Part shown: in pieces, positions 1-8,471 of the stretch | Numbering within the stretch: the stretch's first letter is position 1 | Layout: the number at the start of each line of letters is the position of its first letter | Assembly: GCA_017993775.1 (NCBI GenBank) | Contig: JAGOMA010000003.1 | Location: 169,415-233,414 of the forward strand | Length of the DNA: 64,000 nt | Source: Chloroflexota bacterium | Lineage (GTDB): Bacteria > Chloroflexota > Anaerolineae > Promineifilales > Promineifilaceae | Direction: 5' to 3' | The notes under the pieces: generated by a model | What the model was told of the DNA's origin: nothing | What the model saw: the letters and a program-made list of their open reading frames with translations, nothing else | Databases searched by the model: none | Program-made: the position numbers and the translations under genes

Positions 1-849
1 CCGGGGGATGGCGGGACCAGTCTGATTGATCCATTGGCGGCGAAAGTGACGGCGTTGGGCGGAGAGATGCGGTTGGCTACGGCCGTTACCCGCCTCAGCC
101 GCGCGGGAGAGGGCTGGCTCATCCACACCCCCGACCACACATTCACCGCCAGCCAGGTGATTCTGGCCGTCGATCCCGGCAATGCCCGCAAACTGCTGCA
201 AGCCAGCCCGGACCTGTCTGGCGATGTGGCAGATTATTACTGGCCGATGGGCCGGGAAACGGCCGTCGTCCGCCTCTGGTTCAATCGCGCCCCCCACGAT
301 AAATCTGGCGCGGAAGGCGGTATGCTCAGCGGCGAATTTACCATCGACAACTACTTCTGGCTGCACCGATTGCAAGACCAATACCGCGCCTGGCACAAAG
401 CGACTGGCGGCAGCGCCCTGGAAGTTCATTTGTACGGCCCGCCAGAAGTTCTGACCCAATCCGACCCGGTGCTGCTGGCGCGGGCCATCGCCGACGTGCA
501 GGCCGCTTTTCCCGAAATGCGCGGCTCGCTCATTCATCAGGCTGTGCAGCGCAACACAGTTAACCACACCCTTTTTGGCGTGGGACCAAACGGCCGTCAC
601 CTGGGCATTGCCACCCCCTGGCCCAATCTATTTTGCTGCGGCGACTGGGTGTACCATCCGACGCCCGCTTTCTTTTTGGAGCGGGCGGTGGTTACGGGCA
701 TAGAAGCTGCCAACCGGGTGTTGGAAAACCAGGATTTGCCGCCCTGGCCCACCGTCGCCTATCCACCGCCAGAGCGGTTTGCCGGTTTTTTGCAGCGGCG
801 CATGGTTGGCGGCCGGGGCTGGTTGAAAAGTAGAAAAGGCAAAACGTGA
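1..849 (+). CDS. FAD-dependent oxidoreductase, amine oxidase/phytoene desaturase type, C-terminal part
   Basis: The frame is already open at base 1, so this is the last 282 residues of a longer protein. The N-terminal dinucleotide-binding motif lies outside the window. The visible part has the alternating strand and helix pattern of flavin amine oxidases: a VILAVDP strand that usually follows the substrate domain, and a closing FAD-contact segment with GDWVYHP followed by ALERAV-like residues and GIEAANRVL. That ending is typical of squalene- or carotenoid-type desaturases and related amine oxidases. The substrate cannot be told. The stop is followed after about 40 bases by the convergent end of the epimerase-like gene. 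An internal TTG near base 34 is not a real start, because in-frame coding continues upstream of it. Confidence 0.75.
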   Translation, partial: PGDGGTSLIDPLAAKVTALGGEMRLATAVTRLSRAGEGWLIHTPDHTFTASQVILAVDPGNARKLLQASPDLSGDVADYYWPMGRETAVVRLWFNRAPHDKSGAEGGMLSGEFTIDNYFWLHRLQDQYRAWHKATGGSALEVHLYGPPEVLTQSDPVLLARAIADVQAAFPEMRGSLIHQAVQRNTVNHTLFGVGPNGRHLGIATPWPNLFCCGDWVYHPTPAFFLERAVVTGIEAANRVLENQDLPPWPTVAYPPPERFAGFLQRRMVGGRGWLKSRKGKT

Positions 850-890
850 CGCCTAAATAATCAGGCTCGCGCATCAAACATTCCTTTGGC

Positions 891-1835
891 TTACTCCTTG
901 TGGTGCGCCCGATACCAGGCCACGGTCTGGGCGACGGCTTCTGGCAAGGGCGTTGCCTTCAGGCCAAAGGTCCGCTCGAATTTGCTGCTGTCCACCACGA
1001 AGGGTTTCTCGAATTCATACATCATCTCGGCCGTTTCTCGCGCCGCCGGGATGAACAGGCCGCCCAAAGACATCATCAATTTACCCATGCCCTTCATTTG
1101 CGGCGGCTGGCCCATTTCGGCGAAAAACAGCGTCATGATTTGTCGTTGGGTGATCTCGGGTTGGTTGTTGGGCACATGCCATGCCTGGCCCAACGCCTCT
1201 TCGCGCTCGCCCAGAATCACCAGCGCTTTGCCAAAATCGTCGATGAAGGTGTAGGTATGGGGCAGGTCCAGTTTGCCGACCATCTGCGCCGCTTTGCCGG
1301 CCAGCGCCGGAACAATCGCCCGGTCGCCCAGGGCGGAATCGAGAACGCCCGGCCCAAAGAAATCGGAGCCGCGCCCAATGGCCACGCGCACTTTGCCGGC
1401 CTGATGGGCGGCCAGAGCGCTTTCGGCCATTTGGGCGCGTGTTTTGCCTTTGCGGGTGTGGGCGTTGTAGGGCAGACCTTCGTGAATTTTGCCGCTGACT
1501 GCGCCATACATGTACAGGTTTTCGGCCAGTACCAGTTTTGCGCCGCTGCGGGCGACGCCTTCTAAAATGGCGGCTTGCATGGGCGGGAATTTTTCTGGCC
1601 AATGATGGTAGGCGGGTTGGGCGCATTGGTAGACGACCTGGGCGTTGGCGGTTACGGCCGTTACCGATTCCACCGAGTACGCATTTCCTTTAACCACTTC
1701 AACCGCCGCTGGCACGTTGGCCTGGCCGCGGGTGTTGACCATGCGGACTGGCTGGCCCTGACGGAGAAGTTCGCGCATGACGGCCGTTCCCAGCGGGCCG
1801 GCGCCCAAAATAACGTGTACGTTTTGATCGTTCAT
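891..1835 (-). CDS. NAD(P)-dependent epimerase/dehydratase-like protein
   Basis: The 314-residue protein is of the extended short-chain dehydrogenase (epimerase) type. Residues 8-20 form the Rossmann glycine motif GAGPLGTAV, followed by an acidic/basic switch region (VRMVNTRG) that suggests NADP or NAD binding. A YMYG segment near residue 110 sits where the catalytic YxxxK of this family would start, but the lysine is shifted (AVSGK), so catalysis is uncertain. The ATG is preceded by AAGGAA at good spacing. The gene lies about 100 bases downstream of a MerR-type regulator on the same strand, and its promoter carries a MerR-style operator, so it is probably the regulator's target. Substrate unknown. 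Confidence 0.7.
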   Translation of the reverse strand: MNDQNVHVILGAGPLGTAVMRELLRQGQPVRMVNTRGQANVPAAVEVVKGNAYSVESVTAVTANAQVVYQCAQPAYHHWPEKFPPMQAAILEGVARSGAKLVLAENLYMYGAVSGKIHEGLPYNAHTRKGKTRAQMAESALAAHQAGKVRVAIGRGSDFFGPGVLDSALGDRAIVPALAGKAAQMVGKLDLPHTYTFIDDFGKALVILGEREEALGQAWHVPNNQPEITQRQIMTLFFAEMGQPPQMKGMGKLMMSLGGLFIPAARETAEMMYEFEKPFVVDSSKFERTFGLKATPLPEAVAQTVAWYRAHHKE

Positions 1836-1866
1836 GGTTCATTTCCTTGTTTTGGTGATAGCCATA

Positions 1867-1897
1867 AAGATACAGTCTGACACAGTGTCAGAGTCAA
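1867..1897 (-). promoter_or_regulatory. MerR-type promoter/operator before the epimerase-like gene
   Basis: Read on the minus strand, TTGACT and TATCTT are separated by 19 bases, the overlong spacer typical of MerR-activated promoters. The spacer contains the inverted repeat TCTGACACTGTGTCAGA (8+1+8 bases). The -10 box ends about 31 bases before the start codon. The MerR-family gene immediately upstream is the obvious candidate regulator. Elements and spacing are seen directly; activation by DNA twisting is known for the family and inferred here. Confidence 0.7.
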
Positions 1898-1936
1898 GTG
1901 GGAAAATAGAGTTGGTGGTGTGTGGGGAACGGCCGT

Positions 1937-2785
1937 TCAAACTAGTGGTTCGGCGGGAACCAAAATTTCAAACACGGCGTCTTCCGGCCGATCACTGGCA
2001 AACAGGTCTAGTTCGCGGCCAAAAAGGTGGATTTCCCGATACGCTCCGGCGCTGGCGTAGCCGTTCATGCCCAACCAGCGGTACAAATTCACCACCACAT
2101 CGGGAATGTTCCACATGCTGCCGTGGTAGACAATGCTGGCGGCGAGCGGCGCGCCGGGCAAGTGGTAGGCTTTAAGCGTCGTTTCGGTGGGAGGCAGGTG
2201 AATCCCGTTGGCTACCTCCACCGCCAGCGACATCTCGATGTCTGTTTCAGAATAGGCGGGCAAGTGGTACACGGCCAATTCCATGCCGGCTTCTATGTGG
2301 TAATCTGCCAGCTTCCGATAGAGCGATCGGAGCATTCGGTCACGTACTTCGCCCATTTGGGCAACGTGCGGCACCACTTCGCGGACGGCGATCACATAGA
2401 GCGGGGGTAGATCTTTCAGGACCACTTCATACGGAATGGGATCGTGGAGATGCTCGATTTGTTGTAACCGGGCAGAAACACGCGCCAGCCTGGCCTGCTC
2501 TTCGGCCAACTGCTGCGCGATGGTCCGCTGTCGCTCGCGCAGCATCTCTTGCAAAAGTGCGTCGGACTGTGGATCCTTTAGTAAAATGCCGATTTGTTCC
2601 AGGGAAAGACCTAAATCTTTCAGGGCTATAATGCGGTGGAGACGGGGCAATTGGTCCAGGGTGTAATAGCGGTAGCTGGTCCATTTGTCTACCTGACCGG
2701 GTTTTAGTAAGCCCAACTTGTCGTAGTGCCGCAGCATACGCACGGAGACTTGCCCCAATTGAGAAAAATCGCCTATTTTGTACAT
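1937..2785 (-). CDS. MerR-family regulator with GyrI-like effector domain
   Basis: The 282-residue protein starts with a MerR winged-helix domain (residues 1-70: IGDFSQLG, SVRMLRHYDKLGLLKP, YRYYT). A coiled-coil dimerisation helix follows to about residue 115 (LREMLRERQRTIAQQL type sequence). The C-terminal part, from about residue 125, resembles the GyrI-like or BmrR-type effector-binding fold. BmrR and related proteins of this layout respond to bulky hydrophobic or cationic ligands, but no ligand can be assigned here. The gene is followed by a 19-bp-spacer promoter with an inverted repeat and then the epimerase-like gene, which suggests it activates that gene. The start is the ATG that gives a standard MerR N-terminus. 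Confidence 0.85.
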   Translation of the reverse strand: MYKIGDFSQLGQVSVRMLRHYDKLGLLKPGQVDKWTSYRYYTLDQLPRLHRIIALKDLGLSLEQIGILLKDPQSDALLQEMLRERQRTIAQQLAEEQARLARVSARLQQIEHLHDPIPYEVVLKDLPPLYVIAVREVVPHVAQMGEVRDRMLRSLYRKLADYHIEAGMELAVYHLPAYSETDIEMSLAVEVANGIHLPPTETTLKAYHLPGAPLAASIVYHGSMWNIPDVVVNLYRWLGMNGYASAGAYREIHLFGRELDLFASDRPEDAVFEILVPAEPLV

Positions 2786-3002
2786 TGCCCGCTCTTTTTT
2801 GTCTGGTTAAATCGACCCATTTGCAGGTGGGCGCAGACGGTAAGTATAACGGAAACGGCCGTACCCCACACGCGCCGCTGTTGACTATGTGCTTTCGCCC
2901 TCATTTCTTACCATTCGCCTAAAATTTACTTCCGACCTTGCGACCTGTTTGTGTTGTCCGCTACAATCCTGTGTGATTTTAGCATGGAATTAGGATGGAA
3001 TT

Positions 3003-4145
3003 TTGAACGAAGCGACAATTAGCAGCAATGGGGTGGTACGGCCAACGGCCGTTACCGTCGATTTGTCCCGTCTGACAGACAACTACCGGGCCATTCAAAC
3101 GGCCGTAGCCCCCGCGCAGGTCATGGCGGTTCTCAAGGCCAACGCCTATGGGCACGGATTGGTGGAAGTGGCCCGCCATATGGTCACGCTAGGCGCGCCC
3201 TATCTGGGCGTCGCTTTTCTGGAAGAAGGCATTCTCTTGCGCGAGGCTGGCGTACAGACGCCCATTTTGGTGATGGGCGGTCTCATCGGCAATCAGGTTC
3301 CCCTATTTTTGCGCCACGACCTGACCATTACCGCGTCCTCGGTGGAAAAATTGAGCCAAATCAATGAGGCCGCCAAAGAGATGGGGCTACAGGCAAAAAT
3401 TCACCTGAAAGTGGATACCGGCATGGAGCGCATCGGCGTGCATTATTACAACGCCGCCGCCCTGATCGAGGCGGCGCTGGCTTGTGAACACTGCCAGGTG
3501 GAAGGTATTTATTCCCACTTTGCCAACGCGGATGCCGCCGATCTCAGCTCGGCGCAGGTGCAGTTGGCCCGGTTTCGTGAGGTTTTGGCTGTGTATGAGC
3601 GGCGAGGGCTGCCACGGCCGTTGCTGTGCCATATCGCCAATTCCGGCGCGATCTTACAGCTGCCGGAAGCGCGGTTTGACATGGTGCGGGCGGGGATTTT
3701 GTTGTATGGCGTCTATCCCTCGGCGGAGGCGGCGCGAACGGTGGCGGTACGGCCGTCGCTCTCCTGGACATCCCGCGTGGTTTATTTCAAGGTAGTTCAG
3801 CCCGATCATCCGGTCAGTTATGGCTCGGACTGGCAAAGCGACCACATGGTCCGGGTAGTGACTGTGCCCGTGGGGTATGGAGATGGTTACTTTCGACGCA
3901 TGTCGGGCCAGGCAGAGGTGATCATTCATGGCAAGCGGTATCCGGTGGTGGGCCGCGTGTGCATGGACCAGATCATGGTCAATATCGAATGGGACAGCGC
4001 CCACAATGGCGATGAAGTGATTCTGTTGGGGGAATCGGGGGCGGCGGCGATACGCTGCGAAGACCTGGCGGAGTGGGCGGGGACCATTCCCTACGAAGTG
4101 CTGACCAATATCAACACGCGGGTTCCGCGCCTATACGTTCGGTAA
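3003..4145 (+). CDS. alr: Alanine racemase
   Basis: This PLP enzyme interconverts L- and D-alanine for peptidoglycan synthesis. The 380 residues match the usual length. The PLP lysine is Lys45 in VLKANAYGHG. The second catalytic base, a tyrosine, is in VGYGDGYFR (about residue 292), and CMDQIMV near the C-terminus is also characteristic. The start used is TTG preceded by TTAGGATGG. An ATG a few bases upstream is out of frame, and no in-frame ATG exists near the N-terminus. The gene is monocistronic and ends in a strong intrinsic terminator. Confidence 0.95.
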   Translation: MNEATISSNGVVRPTAVTVDLSRLTDNYRAIQTAVAPAQVMAVLKANAYGHGLVEVARHMVTLGAPYLGVAFLEEGILLREAGVQTPILVMGGLIGNQVPLFLRHDLTITASSVEKLSQINEAAKEMGLQAKIHLKVDTGMERIGVHYYNAAALIEAALACEHCQVEGIYSHFANADAADLSSAQVQLARFREVLAVYERRGLPRPLLCHIANSGAILQLPEARFDMVRAGILLYGVYPSAEAARTVAVRPSLSWTSRVVYFKVVQPDHPVSYGSDWQSDHMVRVVTVPVGYGDGYFRRMSGQAEVIIHGKRYPVVGRVCMDQIMVNIEWDSAHNGDEVILLGESGAAAIRCEDLAEWAGTIPYEVLTNINTRVPRLYVR

Positions 4146-4161
4146 AAAGGGTTTAAAAAGC

Positions 4162-4206
4162 GTTCACCCCCGGCCAGGAGGGAGAACCGGGGGTGAACAC
4201 TTTTTT
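4162..4206 (+). terminator. Intrinsic terminator of alr
   Basis: A perfect 12-bp stem (GTTCACCCCCGG and its complement) with a 13-base purine-rich loop is followed after two bases by six T residues. It begins 17 bases after the alr stop codon. Confidence 0.9.
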
Positions 4207-4277
4207 GGCGACTTCATGGATAATGATAAGCCGAGAAAATAAATTGTACTTAAGCTAAAGATAAGCGCTTGCTGAGT

Positions 4278-4321
4278 AAGGAATCTGGGGGAAACGGCCG
4301 TTTCCCCCAGATTCCTTTTTT
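4278..4321 (+). terminator. Perfect 40-bp palindrome with T-run, centred on ACGGCCGT
   Basis: Bases 4278-4317 form a perfect 40-bp palindrome with no unpaired loop. Its centre is AAACGGCCGTTT, which contains the octamer that is over-represented across the window. It is followed by T residues on the plus strand only. It lies between the convergent ends of alr and the 30-haem cytochrome gene. The plus-strand T-run makes it look like a second terminator for alr. On the minus strand it would still act as a strong hairpin after the cytochrome gene, but without a U tract. Confidence 0.75.
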
Positions 4322-4331
4322 GTGATTAATC

Positions 4332-6779
4332 TCAATCTTCCTGGCCGTTCGGATGACATTGAGCACAGTTATTACTATACCCCCCAACGTCATGGTGTTT
4401 CTGATCCATACTCCCCTGGTTATGGCAAGATGTACAGGTGTAGCCCGAATAATTTCCGCCCGGATGACACGACGAACAGTTATTATTAGCCCCGCCATGA
4501 CCAGTAGGGAACGAATGATTAAACGATGCGCCGCCCCAGCCGCCCGTATTGTGGCAGTCTGAACATTGGCCGGGGAAATGGTTGTTTGGCCGCGCATGGC
4601 AGCTTTGGCAATCCGTTAACCCGTCGTGGCTAAAGTTCACGTTGTGAAAGTTGCTGGTGTCCGTATGGCAGGCACGGCACGCGCCTGGGAAGTGATTCGC
4701 CGGCGCGTTATGGCAGGCGGAACAATCCGTATTGCCGATGGTGCTGTGATTAAATGTCGCATTGTGGAAATTGCTGGTGTCATTGTGGCAGTCGCGGCAC
4801 GCACCCTGGAAATGGTTCGCTGGCGGGTTGTGGCAGGCGGAACAATCCGTATTGCCAATGGTGCTGTGGTTAAACGACGCATTGTGGAAATTGCTGGTGT
4901 CGCTGTGGCAAGCCCGGCAGGACCCTTGGTAATGGTTGGCTGGCGGGTTGTGGCAGGCGGAACACTCCGTATTGCCGATGGTGCTGTGGTTAAACGACGC
5001 ATTGTGGAAATTGTTTGTATCGGTGTGGCAGTCGCGGCACGCACCCTGGAAATGGTTCGCTGGCGGATTGTGGCAAGCCGAACAATCTGTATTGCCAATG
5101 GTGCTGTGGTTAAACGAGGCATTGCGGAAGTTGCTGGTGTCGCTGTGGCAGGCCCGGCACGATCCCTGATAATGATTGGCCGGTGGATTGTGGCAGGCGG
5201 AACACTCCGTAGTGCCGATGGTGCTGTGGCTAAACGAGGCATTGCGGAAATTGCTGGTATCGCTGTGGCAGGCCCGGCACGATCCCTGATAATGATTGGC
5301 CGGTGGATTGTGGCAGGCAGAACACTCCGTAGTGCCGATGGTGCTGTGGCTAAACGAGGCATTGCGGAAATTGCTGGTGTCGGTGTGGCAGGCCCGGCAC
5401 GATCCCTGGTAATGATTGGCCGGCGGCGTGTGGCAAGACGAGCAATCTGCCCCGCCAATGTTGCTGTGATTAAAGGTCGCGTTGCGGAAGTTGCTGGTAT
5501 CGCTGTGGCAGGCCCGGCACGATCCCTGGTAATGATTGGCCGGCGGCGTATGGCAAGAGGAGCAATCTGCCCCGCCAATGTTGCTGTGATTAAAGGTCGC
5601 GTTGCGGAAGTTGCTGGTATCGCTGTGGCAGGCCCGGCACGATCCCTGGTAATGATTGGCCGGCGGCGTATGGCAAGAGGAGCAGTCTGTTGTGCCGATG
5701 CCGCTGTGATTGAAGGTGGCATTGCGGAAGTCGGTAGTGTCGGTGTGGCAGGCGCGGCACGCGCCTTGATAGTGATTGGCCGGGGGCGTGTGGCACCCTG
5801 CGCAATCTTTAGCGCCGATGGTGGTGTGGTTGAAGGTGGCATTACGGAAATCGGTGGTATCGCTGTGGCAGGCGCGGCAGGAACCTTCGTAATGGTTGGC
5901 CGGTGGGGTGTGGCAGGCGCTGCATTCCTGGCTGCGCACGAGGGTATGATTAAACGTTACTTGTTGCCAACTGGCAATGACGTGACAGGTCGCGCAGTCT
6001 GCGCCATATTGACCCTGATGGGGTTCGTCTTTGGCGTGGCAGGCGACGCAAGTAGGACTGGTTCCCTGATAATCGCCGGAGGTGTGGCAGTTGGTGCATT
6101 CCAGGTTGTCATGGCCGCCGGCCAGAGGGAAGAAGCTGTGGTCCACTGCCCCATCAGGAAACGGTACAGATAGTGGATTTGTCAGACGGCCGAGATTTAA
6201 GCTGCCCAGCCCATTCCCGGTCGAATCGCTTGCCGTTCCGTCGCGGGTGAGAGTTTCGTCGGCGGCGTTCAGTTGGGCAATGTTGGCGCGTAGTTCGGGA
6301 TCGTCGAGGGCGGCAAGGAGTGTTTCCAATCGGGCAGAGAGGGCGACAGGGGAGACTCCGCCCTCGGATTGCATCAGCGCATCGATGGTGTCTAGCAAGG
6401 CCAGCGACTGTCGGGTCAGGCTGCGCAGTCGATTGATGAGTTCTTCTTGACTTTCGGGGGGGGCGTTGAAAACGGCCGTTACCGCCTGCCCAAACGCGAA
6501 ATCCATATAGTTTAGGGCAGACCCCGTGCATGTCAAAGCCTGACACGATTCCATATTATCCAATCGCCGACTTAACAGATCCAATGACTTTTCGGCCCGA
6601 CTCAGGCTGGTGGGCTGCATCCGATACATCCAGAACTGCTCAGCCGACCACTGTGTGTCGAACCATGTGTCTCCTGGTAAATTTTTCCCGCTGTTTGCCA
6701 ATGTGTATGTTGCGGCACTACCAACTACCGTTAAAAACAAGACAACCCCTAATGTGATCAATACAATTCTTCGGATCAT
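4332..6779 (-). CDS. 30-haem c-type cytochrome with repeated dihaem units
   Basis: The 815-residue exported protein has an N-terminal hydrophobic segment (IVLITLGVVLFLTVVGSA). A helical domain follows, with PGDTWFDTQWSAEQ, resembling DUF5667-type regions. From about residue 225 to the end I count 30 CXXCH haem-binding motifs. The central part is eleven units of about 40 residues, each with two haem motifs in the pattern CSxCH-x2-PANHxxGxCRxCH and an FNH triplet that may supply distal histidine ligands. It is the last gene of a five-gene operon, starts 10 bases after the preceding stop and has a GAGGAGG ribosome site. It probably acts outside the cytoplasmic membrane as a long-range electron conduit; its terminal partner is unknown. 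Confidence 0.9.
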   Translation of the reverse strand: MIRRIVLITLGVVLFLTVVGSAATYTLANSGKNLPGDTWFDTQWSAEQFWMYRMQPTSLSRAEKSLDLLSRRLDNMESCQALTCTGSALNYMDFAFGQAVTAVFNAPPESQEELINRLRSLTRQSLALLDTIDALMQSEGGVSPVALSARLETLLAALDDPELRANIAQLNAADETLTRDGTASDSTGNGLGSLNLGRLTNPLSVPFPDGAVDHSFFPLAGGHDNLECTNCHTSGDYQGTSPTCVACHAKDEPHQGQYGADCATCHVIASWQQVTFNHTLVRSQECSACHTPPANHYEGSCRACHSDTTDFRNATFNHTTIGAKDCAGCHTPPANHYQGACRACHTDTTDFRNATFNHSGIGTTDCSSCHTPPANHYQGSCRACHSDTSNFRNATFNHSNIGGADCSSCHTPPANHYQGSCRACHSDTSNFRNATFNHSNIGGADCSSCHTPPANHYQGSCRACHTDTSNFRNASFSHSTIGTTECSACHNPPANHYQGSCRACHSDTSNFRNASFSHSTIGTTECSACHNPPANHYQGSCRACHSDTSNFRNASFNHSTIGNTDCSACHNPPANHFQGACRDCHTDTNNFHNASFNHSTIGNTECSACHNPPANHYQGSCRACHSDTSNFHNASFNHSTIGNTDCSACHNPPANHFQGACRDCHNDTSNFHNATFNHSTIGNTDCSACHNAPANHFPGACRACHTDTSNFHNVNFSHDGLTDCQSCHARPNNHFPGQCSDCHNTGGWGGASFNHSFPTGHGGANNNCSSCHPGGNYSGYTCTSCHNQGSMDQKHHDVGGYSNNCAQCHPNGQED
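4611..5924 (-). repeat. 120-bp coding tandem repeats (eleven dihaem units)
   Basis: Ten units of exactly 120 bases plus one of 114 bases run head to tail inside the cytochrome gene. Neighbouring units between about 5400 and 5700 are nearly identical at DNA level, while the outer units are more diverged. This points to recent unit duplication by recombination. The over-represented octamer ACGGCCGT is absent from this array. Confidence 0.95.
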
Positions 6780-6789
6780 CTGCGCCTCC

Positions 6790-8133
6790 TCAGGCTGCTG
6801 CCGGTACTGCTGCTTGAAGCTGCTGCCAAAAACGCAGCACGCTTTTTTTCAATGTCTCGCCACCTGCGGCCAGGTCGGCGCGTAGATGGTGAATATTCAC
6901 TTGATGTTCGATAAGGTAGCGGAGCGCGTCAGCCAGACTCTGCTCGCCGATGACTACCGCCCCGACGAGCAGGTCGCCGTTCAGGACAAGGCGGACGGTG
7001 TTGTCGCCGTCCGCAGCCCAGGCACTGCGGAATGTCCGGGGATGGGTGTACCACACTTCCGACGAGCCGCGAGAAATATGTTGTAAAACTTCTACTTCCT
7101 CATCGCCTTCGCGGCGCGGATTAATTTGTCCGATGGTGGTAATGTGCAAACCAAATAAAAGACAGGCATTAAACGGCGAGCCTTTGATATAGGCGTGTCG
7201 TTTGCCGACCATGTTAAGCCCGGCGGCGTTGCCTTCCGCGACGGCGCTGGGCCAGAGAATGTCTACCATGTGCTTTTCTGTCCAACGATCGTAAACCTGG
7301 GCGCAGTCGCCGGCCGCATAGACGTTGGGCACGCTGGTTTCCATGAATTCGTTTACCAGAATGGACCGGTCAGTTTGGATGGGGCTGTTTTGCACCAGGT
7401 CCAGCGGCGGTTTGACGCCAATGGCCACGCCCAGCAAATCGCACTTAAAGCTGGAGCCATCCTGCAGTTTGACTTCGCGCACGCGCCCGCGCCGGTCGCC
7501 GATGATTTCCAGCACTTCGGTGTTGTAATGGATGTGAACGTGGTGGGCGCGCATAATTTTTTCTAGCAGACGGGCTTCGTCGTCGTTGAAGACCTGGCTC
7601 CAGAGCCGGTCGCGACGTAGAAAGTAGTGGGTTTCTACACCGCGATGAGATAGGCCTTCGGTGAGTTCCAGGGCGGTGATGCCGCCGCCGACGACAACGG
7701 CGCGTTTGGCGCGTTTGGCGCGTTCGACGAGTTCGTTGGTGCCGTCGATGGTGTCCAGGTAGACGACGCCTTGTAAATCGTGGCCAGGGTAGGGCGGCGG
7801 GGTGGCGCGCGCGCCGGTGGCGATGAGCAGGCGATCGTAGGGGAGGGAACGGCCGTCTTCCAACTTTACCGACTGCTTCAAGACATCGACCTGAGTCGCC
7901 TTCCCCAAAACCAATATCAGATTCAATTGGTCATACCAGGCCAGCGTGCGGCAAAAGACTTGTTTTGCGGGAATGGCGTTGGTGAGCACATAAGCCAGCC
8001 CTGGCCGAGAATACATGGGATAGGGTTCCGCGGTCACTATGGTGATTTCGCCGATTGGGTCGTATTGGCGAATGGTTTCTGCGGCCGTTGCCCCGGCTGC
8101 GCCGTTACCAATGATCAGGTATCGTTGAGACAT
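6790..8133 (-). CDS. FAD-dependent pyridine nucleotide oxidoreductase
   Basis: The 447-residue protein belongs to the pyridine nucleotide-disulphide oxidoreductase family. It has an N-terminal FAD motif (IIGNGAAGATAAE), the ATGARA segment near residue 107, a second NAD(P)-binding motif VVVGGGITALE near residue 149, and the FAD ribityl-contact motif YAAGDCAQV near residue 282. There is no redox CxxxxC pair at the N-terminus, so it is not a disulphide reductase. It resembles the NADH-oxidising module of nitrite reductase NirB or rubredoxin/ferredoxin reductases. It lies seven bases after a ferredoxin gene and ten before the 30-haem cytochrome. It therefore probably exchanges electrons between NAD(P)H and the ferredoxin or cytochromes of the operon. 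Confidence 0.85.
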   Translation of the reverse strand: MSQRYLIIGNGAAGATAAETIRQYDPIGEITIVTAEPYPMYSRPGLAYVLTNAIPAKQVFCRTLAWYDQLNLILVLGKATQVDVLKQSVKLEDGRSLPYDRLLIATGARATPPPYPGHDLQGVVYLDTIDGTNELVERAKRAKRAVVVGGGITALELTEGLSHRGVETHYFLRRDRLWSQVFNDDEARLLEKIMRAHHVHIHYNTEVLEIIGDRRGRVREVKLQDGSSFKCDLLGVAIGVKPPLDLVQNSPIQTDRSILVNEFMETSVPNVYAAGDCAQVYDRWTEKHMVDILWPSAVAEGNAAGLNMVGKRHAYIKGSPFNACLLFGLHITTIGQINPRREGDEEVEVLQHISRGSSEVWYTHPRTFRSAWAADGDNTVRLVLNGDLLVGAVVIGEQSLADALRYLIEHQVNIHHLRADLAAGGETLKKSVLRFWQQLQAAVPAAA

Positions 8134-8140
8134 TAGCTAT

Positions 8141-8464
8141 TCACTCTTCCTTTAGCGGGTCCAGATCGCCCATTTTTTCTGCAAAACGTTCTAATACGAT
8201 GACATGATTGCTGGTTTCCCAACGCAGTGTGCCGCGCGGGCACAAATTCACGCAGTTGCCACAGGCAATACAGGCCGGATCGGTAACGGGCAGACCCTGG
8301 CGGGCATAATCGCGTACAGGAATGCCAACCGGGCAGTTGTAGCCGCAAATGCCGCACTGGACACAACGGCTGGCATCCGGCACAACGCGCCCCAATTCGC
8401 GGGGCTTATCCGGTTGTTTGGCGGAACCTGTAATGAGTTTTTTTAAGGTTTGTAACGTACCCAT
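8141..8464 (-). CDS. 2[4Fe-4S] ferredoxin-type protein
   Basis: The 107-residue cytoplasmic protein has two complete cluster motifs, CVQCGICGYNCP and CIACGNCVNLCP, spaced as in bacterial two-cluster ferredoxins. N- and C-terminal tails of about 30 residues flank them. It sits seven bases downstream of the 18-haem cytochrome and seven upstream of the FAD oxidoreductase, which implies co-translation. In this context it is likely the electron-transfer subunit for the FAD enzyme. It could equally be a component that couples to a membrane b-type cytochrome, as in DMSO-reductase-like iron-sulphur subunits, but it is far shorter than those. Confidence 0.88.
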   Translation of the reverse strand: MGTLQTLKKLITGSAKQPDKPRELGRVVPDASRCVQCGICGYNCPVGIPVRDYARQGLPVTDPACIACGNCVNLCPRGTLRWETSNHVIVLERFAEKMGDLDPLKEE

Positions 8465-8471
8465 GGTTGTT

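Noticed and set aside
4611..5924. Regular 120-bp repetition as a possible CRISPR array
   Set aside because: There are no short direct repeats with unique spacers. The repetition is in frame and encodes CXXCH units.
4626..6173. A 515-codon open frame antisense to the 30-haem cytochrome
   Set aside because: It is a low-complexity shadow of the 120-bp repeats. The opposite strand has a consistent haem protein with ribosome site and operon context.
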